Notes: a model not told the origin generated them from the sequence alone. 64,000 nucleotides of DNA from Methanolacinia paynteri (GCF_000784355.1 NZ_KN360940.1:114551-178550), one strand, 5' to 3'. Positions 25,974 through 35,918 are shown, numbered from the stretch's first letter. Translations and numbers: made by a program.

Positions 25974-26450
25974 ATGTGTAAAAGCGAGAGAGTCAGTCTC
26001 CTGATCGAAGGGCTTTACGGGCCGGACAAAGCCGAGAGGGCAAAATGCATGGACGGGCTTGTCGAATGCGGGAAGACCGCCGTCATACCCCTGATTAATC
26101 TCCTCGACAATAATTCTTGGGTTATCAGGTACAGGGCTGCGGAGGCCCTCGGCCTGATCGGAGACGAACGGGCGGTGACTGCACTTACAGGATCGCTCCA
26201 TGACGAAAAGGACCATGTCCGTTACATGGCGGCAAAGGGCCTCGGGATGTTCGGAAAGAAGGAGTCGTCGATCTCGCTTCTCCCCCTCCTCAGGGATGAA
26301 AACGAATATGTCCGGAGGATAACCGCGGTCTCACTCGGTAATATTGGAACTTCGTCAAGCGCAAAGGCAGCTCTTGAAACGGCCGTAAAGATCGAAAAAG
26401 ACTCTTCAGCGCTTGATGCAATGAAACAGGCTCTTGAGAAAATTTCATAG
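25974..26450 (+). CDS. HEAT-repeat protein
   Basis: 158 residues made of about four HEAT (PBS-lyase type) repeats with the recurring pattern xxAVxxLxxxLxDxxxxVRxxAAxALGxIG: NSWVIRYRAAEALGLIGDERAVTAL, KDHVRYMAAKGLGMFGKKESSISLL, NEYVRRITAVSLGNIGTSSSAKAAL. Such solenoids act as protein-binding scaffolds. It starts 48 bp after the acyltransferase on the same strand. No specific partner is evident. Confidence 0.85.
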   Translation: MCKSERVSLLIEGLYGPDKAERAKCMDGLVECGKTAVIPLINLLDNNSWVIRYRAAEALGLIGDERAVTALTGSLHDEKDHVRYMAAKGLGMFGKKESSISLLPLLRDENEYVRRITAVSLGNIGTSSSAKAALETAVKIEKDSSALDAMKQALEKIS

Positions 26451-26564
26451 AATTCCTTCCGGATTTTTACGACATCATTCCCATTTTGGATCAATTTTGA
26501 AATAATCAGGTCGTAATTACCAGAAAAGATTTATAATTGGATTTTCTATGAACCTGTGGGGCAC

Positions 26565-28055
26565 ATGATGCAGGTACTGGTCATAGATAATCAGAACCCG
26601 GTTCTTGATGCAACTAAAGCATATCTTGAAAATAATCCCGGCTTCTCTGTTGATGCCGTAGAGTCGGCATATGATGGCCTGAAGCTGATGAAAAACTCCA
26701 GATATGATGTTGTACTCTCCGGTTGCCGAATGCCCGGGACAGACGAACCTGATTTTTTAAAGACAATTCGCAACAGCGGATTCGATATGCCCCTTGTTAT
26801 ATTAACCGGAAGAAGCAGGGAGGACCTCGGCCTGGATGCCCTTAACGAGATAGCCGATTTCTCTCCCGGGACAGAAGGAGATCCTAAGGCCCGGATTGCG
26901 ATGCTTACAGGACTAATTCGCCATGTTGTAAATATGAAGATGATAGAAAAAGAATTGCCGGAAGTCAGCCGGCAGTTCCGAAACGTCACTGAATTCCTTC
27001 CCGACGCAACCTTTGTTATCGATAGCGGAGGGAGAATAATCGTCTCAAACAGCGAAATGGAGAAGATGACAGGAATTCCCGGGCACCGGACACTGGGAAA
27101 AGATCACAATATTTATTCAGAGGCTATTTACGGCGAAAAGAGGCCTATGCTTGTCGATCTGATCGATAGCATAGGTGATTACGCAGAGTTTGGTTATAAA
27201 AATATACAAAGGGATAAAGGGACAATAAGCGGCGAGGTTCATCTTCCGATTATAAAAGGCGGTACAGGAGGCTATTTTTGGGGAAAGGCTTCCCTTCTTT
27301 ACGGTCCGGACGGAAATATGACGGGAGCCATCGAATCCATTCGTGACATTACCGAACTCAGGAAAAACGAGGCCTGCCTGTCTGAGGCTCTTGAGGAGAA
27401 AAATGTAATGATCAAAGAGATTCATCACAGGGTCAGAAACAACCTCCAGATCATATCAGCCCTGATTCAGCTCCAGCAGTCAGAATCCGAGGATGAAAAT
27501 CTAAAAACCGAACTGGATAAACTGAATAACCGTATATTTACAATGGCAACGGCCTACGAGATGCTCCTGGATAACAAAGATACAAATTATTGCCGTATAA
27601 ATGTCAAAAACCTGGTGAACAGCCTCTTACCCGGTTTGTCCTTTCTCCAACCGGTCCCATACCAATTATCCTTTGATATGAATATATTCGATGAATACTT
27701 TGATCTGGATACATCGGTTTCAGTCGGCCTTATACTGAATGAATTGCTTTCCTTTATCCTAATGTGTCCGGCCGGCGCCGCAAAAGAGGTGACTATTCGA
27801 ATTTCAATGGAATGGGATGGAGAGAAAATAGTTAAACTGGTTGTCTCTTCCGAAGACCTGGAATTTTCCGATGATTTTGACATATCCTGTTCAAACGAGC
27901 TGGGAGCCAGGCTTCTATCATTAATCGTGGAAAAGGGCCTCAAAGGCAATATCGGGATGAACAGGGATTCCGGAATAGCCGTTATCATCAGGTTTGCGTA
28001 CAGCGGATCTGATTTTACGGCTTCGAATGCCATACATGGCTCTGTTCCCGGCTAA
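26565..28055 (+). CDS. Hybrid sensor protein: degenerate receiver, PAS, HisKA_2 kinase-like
   Basis: About 496 residues from ATG 26565. Order: receiver-like domain (~1-120), PAS (~135-265) and a HisKA_2 histidine kinase region with IKEIHHRVRNNLQIISALIQLQQ (candidate phospho-His ~287), then an ATPase domain. The receiver reads VVLSGCRMPG where a phospho-acceptor Asp is expected (Gly instead), and the conserved Lys region reads FSPGTEG. The ATPase N-box keeps NEL but reads LLSFILMCP, and the DxGxG of the G1 box is not visible. The protein may signal without catalysis or be decaying, though the frame is intact. No response regulator is adjacent. Confidence 0.75.
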   Translation: MMQVLVIDNQNPVLDATKAYLENNPGFSVDAVESAYDGLKLMKNSRYDVVLSGCRMPGTDEPDFLKTIRNSGFDMPLVILTGRSREDLGLDALNEIADFSPGTEGDPKARIAMLTGLIRHVVNMKMIEKELPEVSRQFRNVTEFLPDATFVIDSGGRIIVSNSEMEKMTGIPGHRTLGKDHNIYSEAIYGEKRPMLVDLIDSIGDYAEFGYKNIQRDKGTISGEVHLPIIKGGTGGYFWGKASLLYGPDGNMTGAIESIRDITELRKNEACLSEALEEKNVMIKEIHHRVRNNLQIISALIQLQQSESEDENLKTELDKLNNRIFTMATAYEMLLDNKDTNYCRINVKNLVNSLLPGLSFLQPVPYQLSFDMNIFDEYFDLDTSVSVGLILNELLSFILMCPAGAAKEVTIRISMEWDGEKIVKLVVSSEDLEFSDDFDISCSNELGARLLSLIVEKGLKGNIGMNRDSGIAVIIRFAYSGSDFTASNAIHGSVPG

Positions 28056-28125
28056 TCCTAAAAATTAATATGATGACCGGATTAACGGACACCAAAGCCG
28101 TTCATTCTTCCGGGACAGGATTAAC

Positions 28126-28908
28126 TTATTCCCTGAGCAGTTTTTTCAGCGGCTCCATTCCTTTAAAAGCAGTTGAATCAAGAGTAATCGGTGTTACCGA
28201 AACCCTGCCGTTTGCAACGGCATTGACATCAGTTCCCTCTTCAGCTTCATCGTAGAGAGGCCCGTTGATCCAGTAATAAGGCTTCCCACGCGGGTCGAGG
28301 CGTTTCTCGACACCTGTCTCAAAGAGCTTCTCTGCAAGTCTCGTGATCTCTATTCCTTCGGTAACTGTTTTCGGGATATTTACATTGATGAGATCCATGT
28401 TCTCCGGGAAACCGCATTCAAAAATATTTCCGCAGATCTTCCTGACAATCTCTTTTGACTCGTCGAAACTGCTGTCGAAATAAAACGGATCGTCGAATTT
28501 ATCAGCCTGGTCCTCGACCTGGAGCGAAAAGGCGGCTGCAGGATACCCGTGGTTTGCTGCTTCGAGCGCCGCTCCTATCGTGCCCGAGGTCATAATGGAT
28601 TCGAACGAGAGGTTTTCGCCTATGTTTATGCCTGAAACGACAAGGTCCGGCTTTATTCCAAGCGCATATATTCCGATTATCACCGAATCGGTCGGTTTTC
28701 CCCCGACGGAATATGCTTCTACACCGTTTATCCTGATCTTCGTCGCCCTTATCGGCTCGAATATGGATATCGAGCGGCCGACGGCGCTCTGCTGCGTGGA
28801 GGGAGCCACGACCGTGACATCGGCGATTGAGGAGAGTGCGTCATATGCGGCCCACAGGCCGGCGGATGTTACTCCGTCGTCGTTTGTAAGCAGGACTTTG
28901 GGTTTCAT
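28126..28908 (-). CDS. surE: 5'/3'-nucleotidase SurE
   Basis: 260 residues. The metal-binding NDDG is at 9-12 (VLLTNDDGVTSAGL), followed by APSTQQSAVGRS, the SGINIGENL metal/nucleotide loop and GTIGAALEAANHGYPAAAFS. SurE removes phosphate from nucleoside monophosphates in the cytoplasm and is linked to survival under stress. Monocistronic and convergent with the sensor-like gene. Confidence 0.94.
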   Translation of the reverse strand: MKPKVLLTNDDGVTSAGLWAAYDALSSIADVTVVAPSTQQSAVGRSISIFEPIRATKIRINGVEAYSVGGKPTDSVIIGIYALGIKPDLVVSGINIGENLSFESIMTSGTIGAALEAANHGYPAAAFSLQVEDQADKFDDPFYFDSSFDESKEIVRKICGNIFECGFPENMDLINVNIPKTVTEGIEITRLAEKLFETGVEKRLDPRGKPYYWINGPLYDEAEEGTDVNAVANGRVSVTPITLDSTAFKGMEPLKKLLRE

Positions 28909-29043
28909 TTTAGTTTAACTTAGTTCTGTTAGAATAAAAGTGGATTGATAAGGCCGAAGACTTTCTCATACACTTAAGAATCCGGTTTTGGGAAAGGTTA
29001 TATGCAGACCCGATAAATATTTCTTAATTTCGGAGGATTGTAG

Positions 29044-30315
29044 ATGTTTAAAGTGAATAAAAAAATTTCATTCGTTTTAATTATTTTTTTAATGGTTTTT
29101 GTTCTCCCGTGCATTTCTGCCGCAGAGACCGTCCAGTATTCCCAATCCGGAGAGAATATGTCGTCGGACCGGTTTGTGGCGAGTGATTTTACAATAACAT
29201 CCGAAAGACCTGAGATCTATCCCGGCGACACTCTTGAAATGTCCTATGTAATTACATCGGAAGGGTTTTACGACAGCATGATCAGTCTTCCGAAAGGCCT
29301 TTACTTTACCGCACTTGATCCCGACGGCAATCTTGTGGAGGCAGGGAAGGCGTTTACCGGCCAGTTCATCTCTCCCGGCGATTCGATTATAATGAAGGCA
29401 AGGCTGACGGTTGACAAACCCGGAACCTGGAAGATCTGGCCTTCATACACTATCCAGAACAACAATGGCATAGTCAAGTATAATCCTGATGAATGGGCTG
29501 CTGCCGATATATACGTCGAGGAGGAAGAAATACCGCTCGCGGATCTCACGATTATTGAGGCAGGAACAGCAGGGAGCAGTGAGAACGGCGACGATCTGAG
29601 ATTTTATTACATTGTAAAAAACACCGGACCCTTTGATGCAAATACTACGGTGAGCGGAATACTGCTTAACGATGAGGATCTGGGCATCGAGAATCCTGTA
29701 GGAATCCTGCCTGCCGGTGAATCGCAGAAGGTTTTCTTTACGCTCTCCAATGTCTCGAAAGGCGATAAGATAACTATATTTCTTGATGCTGCAGGGACCG
29801 AGGACGAACTTGACGAGGATAATAACGACTGGTCGTTTGCTGTAAATCTCAAGAACGATGTCTCCAAGACATCCGACGCCGTGGATTCTTCGGATTTAGT
29901 TTCCGAAGAGCCTGAGCAGAGTTCGAACGAGACAAGTAGTGTTGTCTACTATCCTGCCACAACTGCGGTGTGCTGCGATGTCACGGCCCAGTTCATTATT
30001 CTCGGTATAATCGCAGTTCTTATGAGCGTGTTCTCGTTCGCACTCGGCTATTATTACTGCCAGTCGAAGAAATGCGAGAACGAACTCGGGTGGATGTACG
30101 CGAAGATCAAGAGGCTGGAGGCCGGAGAGACGATCGATCACAGTTATATTAAGGCCGAGGAGGTTCTCCCTGACGAGGATATAGCTGAGGCGGAAATGGT
30201 CCTGAAAGGGAAATCCGGAAAGGAGGATTCAGGCGATAAGGAGAAGCCGGCAGAAAAAAAGACCGAAGAATCCGCTGACGCGGAAAGCGGCGATAAAAAA
30301 GAGAAGAAAGAATAA
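29044..30315 (+). CDS. Exported membrane-anchored protein with CARDB-like domain
   Basis: 423 residues. A signal peptide lies at 1-27 (FVLIIFLMVFVLPCISAA). Two extracellular beta domains follow, the first around residues 45-165 and the second (~168-275, DLTIIEAGTAGSS...YYIVKNTGPFDANTTVSGILL) of the CARDB adhesion type. A membrane segment lies at ~320-340 (FIILGIIAVLMSVFSFALGYYYC), then a charged Lys/Glu/Asp-rich cytoplasmic tail. GGAGG stands 8 nt before ATG 29044. A cell-surface role (envelope, adhesion or assembly) is likely and the ligand is unknown. Confidence 0.75.
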   Translation: MFKVNKKISFVLIIFLMVFVLPCISAAETVQYSQSGENMSSDRFVASDFTITSERPEIYPGDTLEMSYVITSEGFYDSMISLPKGLYFTALDPDGNLVEAGKAFTGQFISPGDSIIMKARLTVDKPGTWKIWPSYTIQNNNGIVKYNPDEWAAADIYVEEEEIPLADLTIIEAGTAGSSENGDDLRFYYIVKNTGPFDANTTVSGILLNDEDLGIENPVGILPAGESQKVFFTLSNVSKGDKITIFLDAAGTEDELDEDNNDWSFAVNLKNDVSKTSDAVDSSDLVSEEPEQSSNETSSVVYYPATTAVCCDVTAQFIILGIIAVLMSVFSFALGYYYCQSKKCENELGWMYAKIKRLEAGETIDHSYIKAEEVLPDEDIAEAEMVLKGKSGKEDSGDKEKPAEKKTEESADAESGDKKEKKE

Positions 30316-30630
30316 ATTATATTTTATCACTCTCTTTTCTGAACAAAAACCCGGTTTTTTGATATGGAATCTTAAAGGAACCTTTTTTTTATATTCTTTT
30401 GTTTTATTCTAATTATGGTGAATACGATCGCGATCAACTTCGGCGGAGGCGGAATCCACTGTTCGACACAGCAGGAACCAAAAGCCCGATAACACTTTTT
30501 TAAAATGTTCTGCCTGAAACAGCCTGTTTAATTAAAAAAGTTTATTAAACAAAGGTTCATGGACTGTTTCATGTAAATCACAACGTGATTTTCATGTAAA
30601 ATAAGGGCTAATTTAAATTCAGGAATTTTC
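30316..30630. other. Intergenic region with a possible 25-codon leaderless ORF and repeat copy 2
   Basis: A TATA-like TTTATATTC at ~30388-30396 lies 26 bp before an ATG at 30415 that opens 25 codons (MVNTIAINFGGGGIHC and so on, stop 30490-30492). Spacing fits leaderless expression but the peptide is very short. The 47-bp repeat lies at 30554-30600, just upstream of the nucleotidase-like gene. Confidence 0.4.
30554..30600 (+). repeat. 47-bp dispersed repeat, copy 2
   Basis: It matches 20398-20445 with a single-base deletion, including the AAATCAC-AAC-GTGATTT hairpin. It ends 30 bp before the start of the nucleotidase-like gene, so here it lies in a 5' leader rather than after a gene. Confidence 0.85.
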
Positions 30631-32301
30631 ATGAAAGAGTCATCCGGTTTAAAATTTGTTACTGCACTTAGCCTGTTGCTTGTTGTCATTCTGCTGATCT
30701 TGTCGGTATTTGTTCTGGAAACTGCATTCAGTGGTAGTGATGAAGGGAATGATGAGGAAATCGCAGGGTATTCCGGCGATCTGAGAGTCCTGACAACCCC
30801 GGATATTCACAGTCATCTGTTTTCCATGAGCGATAATGACACGGGAACAAAGATCGGGCGTATAGGTGCACTCGCCGAAACTCTCGGGGAGAAGAACGAA
30901 GATACTATCTACCTTTTTGCGGGCGATCTCGGGGAAGGGGGATTTTATCATATGTACTCGGGGGTTCCTGAAGCTGAGGCCTATTCTATGGCCGGGATTG
31001 ACGCCGCTGTTTTGGGGAATCACGCGTTTGATTTCAATAATTCTCTTCTTAAAGTATGGGCTACGAATGCATCATTTCCAATATTGTGTGCGAATATCGA
31101 TTTCAGCGATGCCGTCCTGAATGAAACGGTGGAGGATTACGTAATTCTTGATTCCGGGGATGCAAAGATTGGCGTGTTCGGGATTCTGCTCCCCCAGCTT
31201 GGAGAGTTCGTCGAAATTCCGGGTGGAGTGGTAATTTATGAAAACACTACGGCCATTGCAAAATCCGTAATAAAGGAGCTTGAAGACCAGGATGTCGATG
31301 TGATTATTGCACTCACCCACCAGTATGAGGATGAAGATGTCGAACTTGCAGAGTCCGTTTCAGGAATCGATCTGATAATCGGCGGCCACGATCATCTTGT
31401 CTGGAACAGGACTGTGACTGCCCCTGACGGCAGCAGCGTGCTGATAGTTCATGCAGGCAAATACGGTGAGGAGACGGATTCCGTCGATCTTGTGTTCGAG
31501 AACGGTGAGGTGGCCGGTACATCGATAGAACGGTATCAAATAACGGAGGATATGCCGGTCGACCCGGAGATTACTTCGTTTATAATGCCTTATTACGAGA
31601 ATTATACTGCCGGCCTCTCGGAGCCTATCGGAAGAACTCTTGTCCCTCTCGATGCTACGTATGAAACTGTAAGAACAAACGAGTCAAATGCCGGCGATCT
31701 TATCACGGATGCAATACGCACGAATGTGCCCGGTGTCGATATTGCACTCATCAACTCGGGTTCCATACGAGGGGACTGCACTATTCCCGCAGGAGAGATG
31801 TCATACCTTACGCTCGAGACCCTTCTCCCCTTCGAGAACATGATCGTGACTGTTCAGATGACCGGGGACGAGGTTAAGGATACTCTTGAACGCTCGGCGT
31901 CGGCGATTGTTTTTCCAGGGGAAGAGGAAGGCAATGTGCATAAATTATCTACTGGGGGATTTTTGCAGGTTTCAGGCGTCAGGTTTGATATTAATTCAAG
32001 CGGGGAGTCTTTTACTGCCGATTTTAATAATGATACGATAATCTCGAAGGGAGACCGTATCGAGAATCTGACTGTCGTAACTACGGACGGGATTGTCCCC
32101 ATAGATCCAGATGCCGTATACACAGTCGCCGTAAATGATTACCTGGCCGGCGGCGGCAACGGCTACTCGAATATCGGGGCGATCTCCGATGACGAAAAAG
32201 TGAATACCGAGATCAACGTGATCGGTCTTCTTGCAAGCGATATCCAGGAAAATTCTCCGATTTCCCCTGAGTGTGACGGAAGGATTCGGGTTTTGGGATA
32301 A
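30631..32301 (+). CDS. Membrane-anchored 5'-nucleotidase / UshA-like phosphoesterase, copy 1
   Basis: 556 residues. An N-terminal membrane anchor (~8-33) is followed by a metallophosphoesterase domain with metal-binding motifs DIHSH, AGDLGEGG, GNHAFDF, ALTHQYEDE and GGHDHLVW. A C-terminal 5'-nucleotidase domain (SNAGDLITDAI, INSGSIRGDC, AGGGNGYSN) comes after. It would hydrolyse nucleotides or cyclic nucleotides outside the cell. The next gene is a tandem paralog (551 residues) with nearly the same architecture. A 47-bp dispersed repeat lies just upstream. Confidence 0.87.
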   Translation: MKESSGLKFVTALSLLLVVILLILSVFVLETAFSGSDEGNDEEIAGYSGDLRVLTTPDIHSHLFSMSDNDTGTKIGRIGALAETLGEKNEDTIYLFAGDLGEGGFYHMYSGVPEAEAYSMAGIDAAVLGNHAFDFNNSLLKVWATNASFPILCANIDFSDAVLNETVEDYVILDSGDAKIGVFGILLPQLGEFVEIPGGVVIYENTTAIAKSVIKELEDQDVDVIIALTHQYEDEDVELAESVSGIDLIIGGHDHLVWNRTVTAPDGSSVLIVHAGKYGEETDSVDLVFENGEVAGTSIERYQITEDMPVDPEITSFIMPYYENYTAGLSEPIGRTLVPLDATYETVRTNESNAGDLITDAIRTNVPGVDIALINSGSIRGDCTIPAGEMSYLTLETLLPFENMIVTVQMTGDEVKDTLERSASAIVFPGEEEGNVHKLSTGGFLQVSGVRFDINSSGESFTADFNNDTIISKGDRIENLTVVTTDGIVPIDPDAVYTVAVNDYLAGGGNGYSNIGAISDDEKVNTEINVIGLLASDIQENSPISPECDGRIRVLG

Positions 32302-32397
32302 TTTATGGCTCTGCAGAAATCCTGTTACTTCTTTTTGTTTCAGGGTCAAACCGTCATGTTAATCAAATCAGACGGCAATCTTCATTTTTGAGATAAT

Positions 32398-34053
32398 ATG
32401 CAGAAATCGTCCGGCCTGAAATCCGTAATTGTCGTAACTTTTGTACTGGTAATAGTAGCAGTTTTCCTCTCGTCATTTGTCCCGGGTGTCGCGTTCAACG
32501 GGAATACCGGTTCATCCGGATCGGGTTATTCGGGGGATTTACGCGTGCTCACGACTCCGGATATTCATTCCCATCTATTCCCGATGAGCGATAACGATAC
32601 GGGAACAAGGATCGGCAGGATTGCCGCACTTGCCGGTACTCTCGGGGAAGAAAACGACGATACCCTGTATCTGTTTGCAGGAGATCTTGGTGAGGGAGGG
32701 TTCTACAATATGTACTCCGGCGTCCCGGAGGCGAAGTCATACTCTATGGCGGGAATCGACGCAGCGGTTCTCGGGAATCATGCATTCGACTTCCCGGTTT
32801 CAGTTCTGAAGCAATGGGTTACGAATGCGTCGTATCCTGTGCTCTGCGCCAATATGGATTTCACTGATGCGGAGCTGAACGAGAGCATAAAAGATTACTT
32901 GATTCTCGATACCGCAGGCACGAAGGTCGGGGTTTTCGGGATCATTACCCCGCAGCTCGGGAAAGTCACTGAAATTCCCGAAGGCGTGATCCTGTATGAA
33001 AACACCTCGGCGATCGCGGAATCGGTAATAGATGATCTTGAAGAGCAGGGTGTCGATGTGATTATCGCCCTTACCCACCAGTATGGCGACGAGGATATCG
33101 AACTCGCCGAATCAGTTGCGGGAATCGATCTGATAATCGGCGGCCACGATCACCTTGTCTGGAACGAGACAGTCATTGCGCCCGACGGCGGGAAGACCCT
33201 TATAGTTCATGCAGGGAAGTACGGCGAGGAGACCGATTCCGTTGATCTCACATTCAGTGACGGTAAAGTTACCGGGACATCCATAGGCAGGTATGAAATA
33301 ACCGAAGACCTGCCTGATGATTCAGGGATCACTTCGTTCGTAATGCCTTATTATGTGAATTATACCGCAGGTCTCTCCGGGCCGATCGGTGAAACCCTTG
33401 TCCCGCTCGATGCTACGGAGAACATAAAAACCGGTGAGACTAATCTCGGTGATCTTGTTACCGGCATAATGAGGGAAGATGTTCCCGGTGTCGATATTGC
33501 GTTTATCAATTCCGGTTCATTCCGCGGGGACTGCATAATCCCGGCAGGGAATATATCGTATCTTACTCTGGAGACCCTTCTCCCGTTTGAGGATATTATC
33601 ATAAAGATCAGGATGACAGGGCAGGAGATTAAGGATACCCTTGAAAGATCCGCATCGGCGCTTGTTGCCGCCGGTGATGAGAGTGATAGTGAAAGCAGGG
33701 TTCCGTCGGGGGGATTTCTGCAGGTCTCCGGGGTAAGATTCGATCTCAACACGAGCGGCGAGCCTTTTTCCGCCGATTTTGATACGGGTACAGTGCTTTA
33801 CGCAGGAAACAGGATCGAAAATCTCACGTTTGTAACCGAATCCGGTTTGGTGCCGGTTGATCCGGATGCGGTCTATGTAGTTGCCGTAAACGACTATATT
33901 GCCGGCGGGGGCGACGGTTATTCGAATCTTAAGGATATTCCCAACGACAGGAAAACGAATACCGAGATCAACCTGATCAATCTTCTTGCCACCGATATCG
34001 AAGAGAATTCTCCGATCTCCCCGGGGACTGACGGGAGGATTCGGGTTTTTTGA
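32398..34053 (+). CDS. Membrane-anchored 5'-nucleotidase / UshA-like phosphoesterase, copy 2
   Basis: 551 residues, clearly a tandem duplicate of the upstream gene, with the same blocks: DIHSH, AGDLGEGG, GNHAFDF, GGHDHLVW, INSGSFRGDC and AGGGDGYSN. The N-terminal hydrophobic anchor differs more than the enzyme domains. The 96-bp gap has no obvious promoter, so the pair may be co-transcribed. Both copies keep the metal ligands, so both are probably active, possibly with different substrates. It is convergent with the polymerase-like gene. Confidence 0.87.
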   Translation: MQKSSGLKSVIVVTFVLVIVAVFLSSFVPGVAFNGNTGSSGSGYSGDLRVLTTPDIHSHLFPMSDNDTGTRIGRIAALAGTLGEENDDTLYLFAGDLGEGGFYNMYSGVPEAKSYSMAGIDAAVLGNHAFDFPVSVLKQWVTNASYPVLCANMDFTDAELNESIKDYLILDTAGTKVGVFGIITPQLGKVTEIPEGVILYENTSAIAESVIDDLEEQGVDVIIALTHQYGDEDIELAESVAGIDLIIGGHDHLVWNETVIAPDGGKTLIVHAGKYGEETDSVDLTFSDGKVTGTSIGRYEITEDLPDDSGITSFVMPYYVNYTAGLSGPIGETLVPLDATENIKTGETNLGDLVTGIMREDVPGVDIAFINSGSFRGDCIIPAGNISYLTLETLLPFEDIIIKIRMTGQEIKDTLERSASALVAAGDESDSESRVPSGGFLQVSGVRFDLNTSGEPFSADFDTGTVLYAGNRIENLTFVTESGLVPVDPDAVYVVAVNDYIAGGGDGYSNLKDIPNDRKTNTEINLINLLATDIEENSPISPGTDGRIRVF

Positions 34054-34067
34054 TATAATAATCATCT

Positions 34068-35918
34068 CTATTCCGGATTCAGGGAAATACCCCTTTTCTT
34101 TATCGAAGAGAATACGAATTCGATCTCCCCGTATGCCTTGTCGATGAGCCCCCTGTAGTATTTCATATCGGCTGTCTTCAGGTTCCATTCGGGATCTGCG
34201 GCCCGCCTGCCGGCGTCCCTGACAACGTAGCGAATGTCCATCCCGGGAGATACGGAGATACCGTCCTCCCGGCAAACCTCAAGGAGCGTTCCGGCAATGC
34301 AACGTTTCTCGTAACTTTCACGCCCGATCCTTCGCCTGAGAAGAAATTCCGCCGCCGGTGCCTCTGTTGCGCCTTCGTAATACCTGTCGTAGATCTCCCT
34401 GGCGGCATCCTCAAGCCCGAGGAGTTCGCCGGCGGTCTTCCCGGTGCATAGCAGTGCAATCATCTCGTCCTGCATACGGCGGACATACGGCGGCATGTCC
34501 TTTCGCCTCGCCGCCGCACCCCTGATCTTCGGTTTTCCGCCGGCAAGTCTCCCGAAATACCCTGTATACGATCCTGATCCGTCCTTCTGCGGGAGGAAGC
34601 AGATCCAGTCGTAGGACTCATACTCCGTCGGGATCGAATACTTCTCTTCGACCCGCCGTTTGAATTCGACGATATCTCCGCCCTGCACCCAAACGCAGTC
34701 GACGATCCCGTGGAGAACCGGCATCCCCATCGATTCAGCGAGATCGGCGACTCCGCCCAGTATATCGGTCGCGATCGTCGTGATCTCCTCGTGCACTTCA
34801 ATTCTCCCGAACTTGGCGTTCTTGTAGCCGGTATACCCGAAGCACGTGACGAGCATCCATTTCAGGAGTCCATCCATCCCGGCATAATCGGGATTGGTCT
34901 TTTTCAGGGCTTTCGTCTTCAGGCGAAACTCCAGGAGGGGGTCAAGCACGGACGGGAGAAATCCGACGATGTTCCTGTTCTCCATCGTCTCCGGCGAGAG
35001 ATTGTAATTCACTATTATCGCGGGATAGAATGAAGTGAAGTCGAGCTGGTGGACGTTCTCGTATACCGACGGCTCCGGCTGGAATATGAGCCCGCCCCTG
35101 TATTCGATCCTGATCTTGTCCGAAGGGCGGATCATCTCGGCGTCCCGTTTCCTGTATGGAACCACAATCCCGCGTTTGAATGCCTCAAACTCTTCGTATT
35201 TCGATATGACCGTTCCGGGTGTGAACCTGCTCGTGAGGTTGGGCGAAACGCCGGAGAGTGCCGACGCAAGGAAGACACCCCTGAGACCTCCTTCGTGGTA
35301 TATGAAGCTCTGGGCACTGTCGATTATGATCCTACCCTCTGGGATCATCGCCGGCGGTTTGTACTCGGTCCTTCCATACGAGAAGTACGACCTGCTCTTA
35401 AGCTCCCGGAACCGCCCGGTCCTGCTGAGTGAGTTGAAGATTCCCGCGTTATTTGCGATCCTGCAGATCCTGTGCATCCAGCCGTCCGCGTTCTCGAACA
35501 GGATGACATCCGGCTCGCTATCCGAGACACGGTTGATCAGCCATTCGGAAAGCTCGGCATTGTCCCCGAAGCATTTCCATTCCTTCCCTTCAGACTCCAC
35601 CGAGAGCGAACGCATCTCAGTCTCCCTGTGCGGAGCAGCTCCTGCCTTAATATCCATTATGGAGAGTGGGATCTCCGGCGTGGCCGAAAAGACGTCTTCT
35701 CCGGAGTTCAGGCAGAGCCTGAGTCCGTTCTCCGCAAGATACCTCTGCTCGTTTCGTATGTCGACATTGTATAGATCGGCCGTGTATCGCGTCTGCTTCT
35801 CGATCGTATCCGCGATCTCCCGGCCCCCGAAGACTCTCCAGCCTCGTTTTTCCCCGTAGATGGTCTTAAATTTGCATTCTTCGGCGAAGCCGCGGTCTTC
35901 CAGTTCGCCTGTCATCAT
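34068..35918 (-). CDS. Family-B DNA polymerase homolog with degraded motifs (PolB2-like)
   Basis: 616 residues from ATG 35918, short for PolB (~780). Motif A is kept as DFTSFYPAI (~293-301), motif B resembles KWMLVTCFGYTGYKNAKFG (~353-371), but motif C reads HGIVDCVWV with one Asp in place of DTDS. The exonuclease I site reads MDIKAG instead of DIE. This pattern fits the PolB2 group, whose activity is reduced or lost. In-frame homologous sequence continues upstream of 35918 (GWIFDAYYRRDTVLLWVKDRDG) to about 36065. A TTG at 36068-36070 would give the full gene if the A7 run at 36061-36067 had eight bases. Either a 1-nt deletion truncates the protein or the sequence has an error. The partner gene ends there. 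Confidence 0.75.
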   Translation of the reverse strand: MMTGELEDRGFAEECKFKTIYGEKRGWRVFGGREIADTIEKQTRYTADLYNVDIRNEQRYLAENGLRLCLNSGEDVFSATPEIPLSIMDIKAGAAPHRETEMRSLSVESEGKEWKCFGDNAELSEWLINRVSDSEPDVILFENADGWMHRICRIANNAGIFNSLSRTGRFRELKSRSYFSYGRTEYKPPAMIPEGRIIIDSAQSFIYHEGGLRGVFLASALSGVSPNLTSRFTPGTVISKYEEFEAFKRGIVVPYRKRDAEMIRPSDKIRIEYRGGLIFQPEPSVYENVHQLDFTSFYPAIIVNYNLSPETMENRNIVGFLPSVLDPLLEFRLKTKALKKTNPDYAGMDGLLKWMLVTCFGYTGYKNAKFGRIEVHEEITTIATDILGGVADLAESMGMPVLHGIVDCVWVQGGDIVEFKRRVEEKYSIPTEYESYDWICFLPQKDGSGSYTGYFGRLAGGKPKIRGAAARRKDMPPYVRRMQDEMIALLCTGKTAGELLGLEDAAREIYDRYYEGATEAPAAEFLLRRRIGRESYEKRCIAGTLLEVCREDGISVSPGMDIRYVVRDAGRRAADPEWNLKTADMKYYRGLIDKAYGEIEFVFSSIKKRGISLNPE

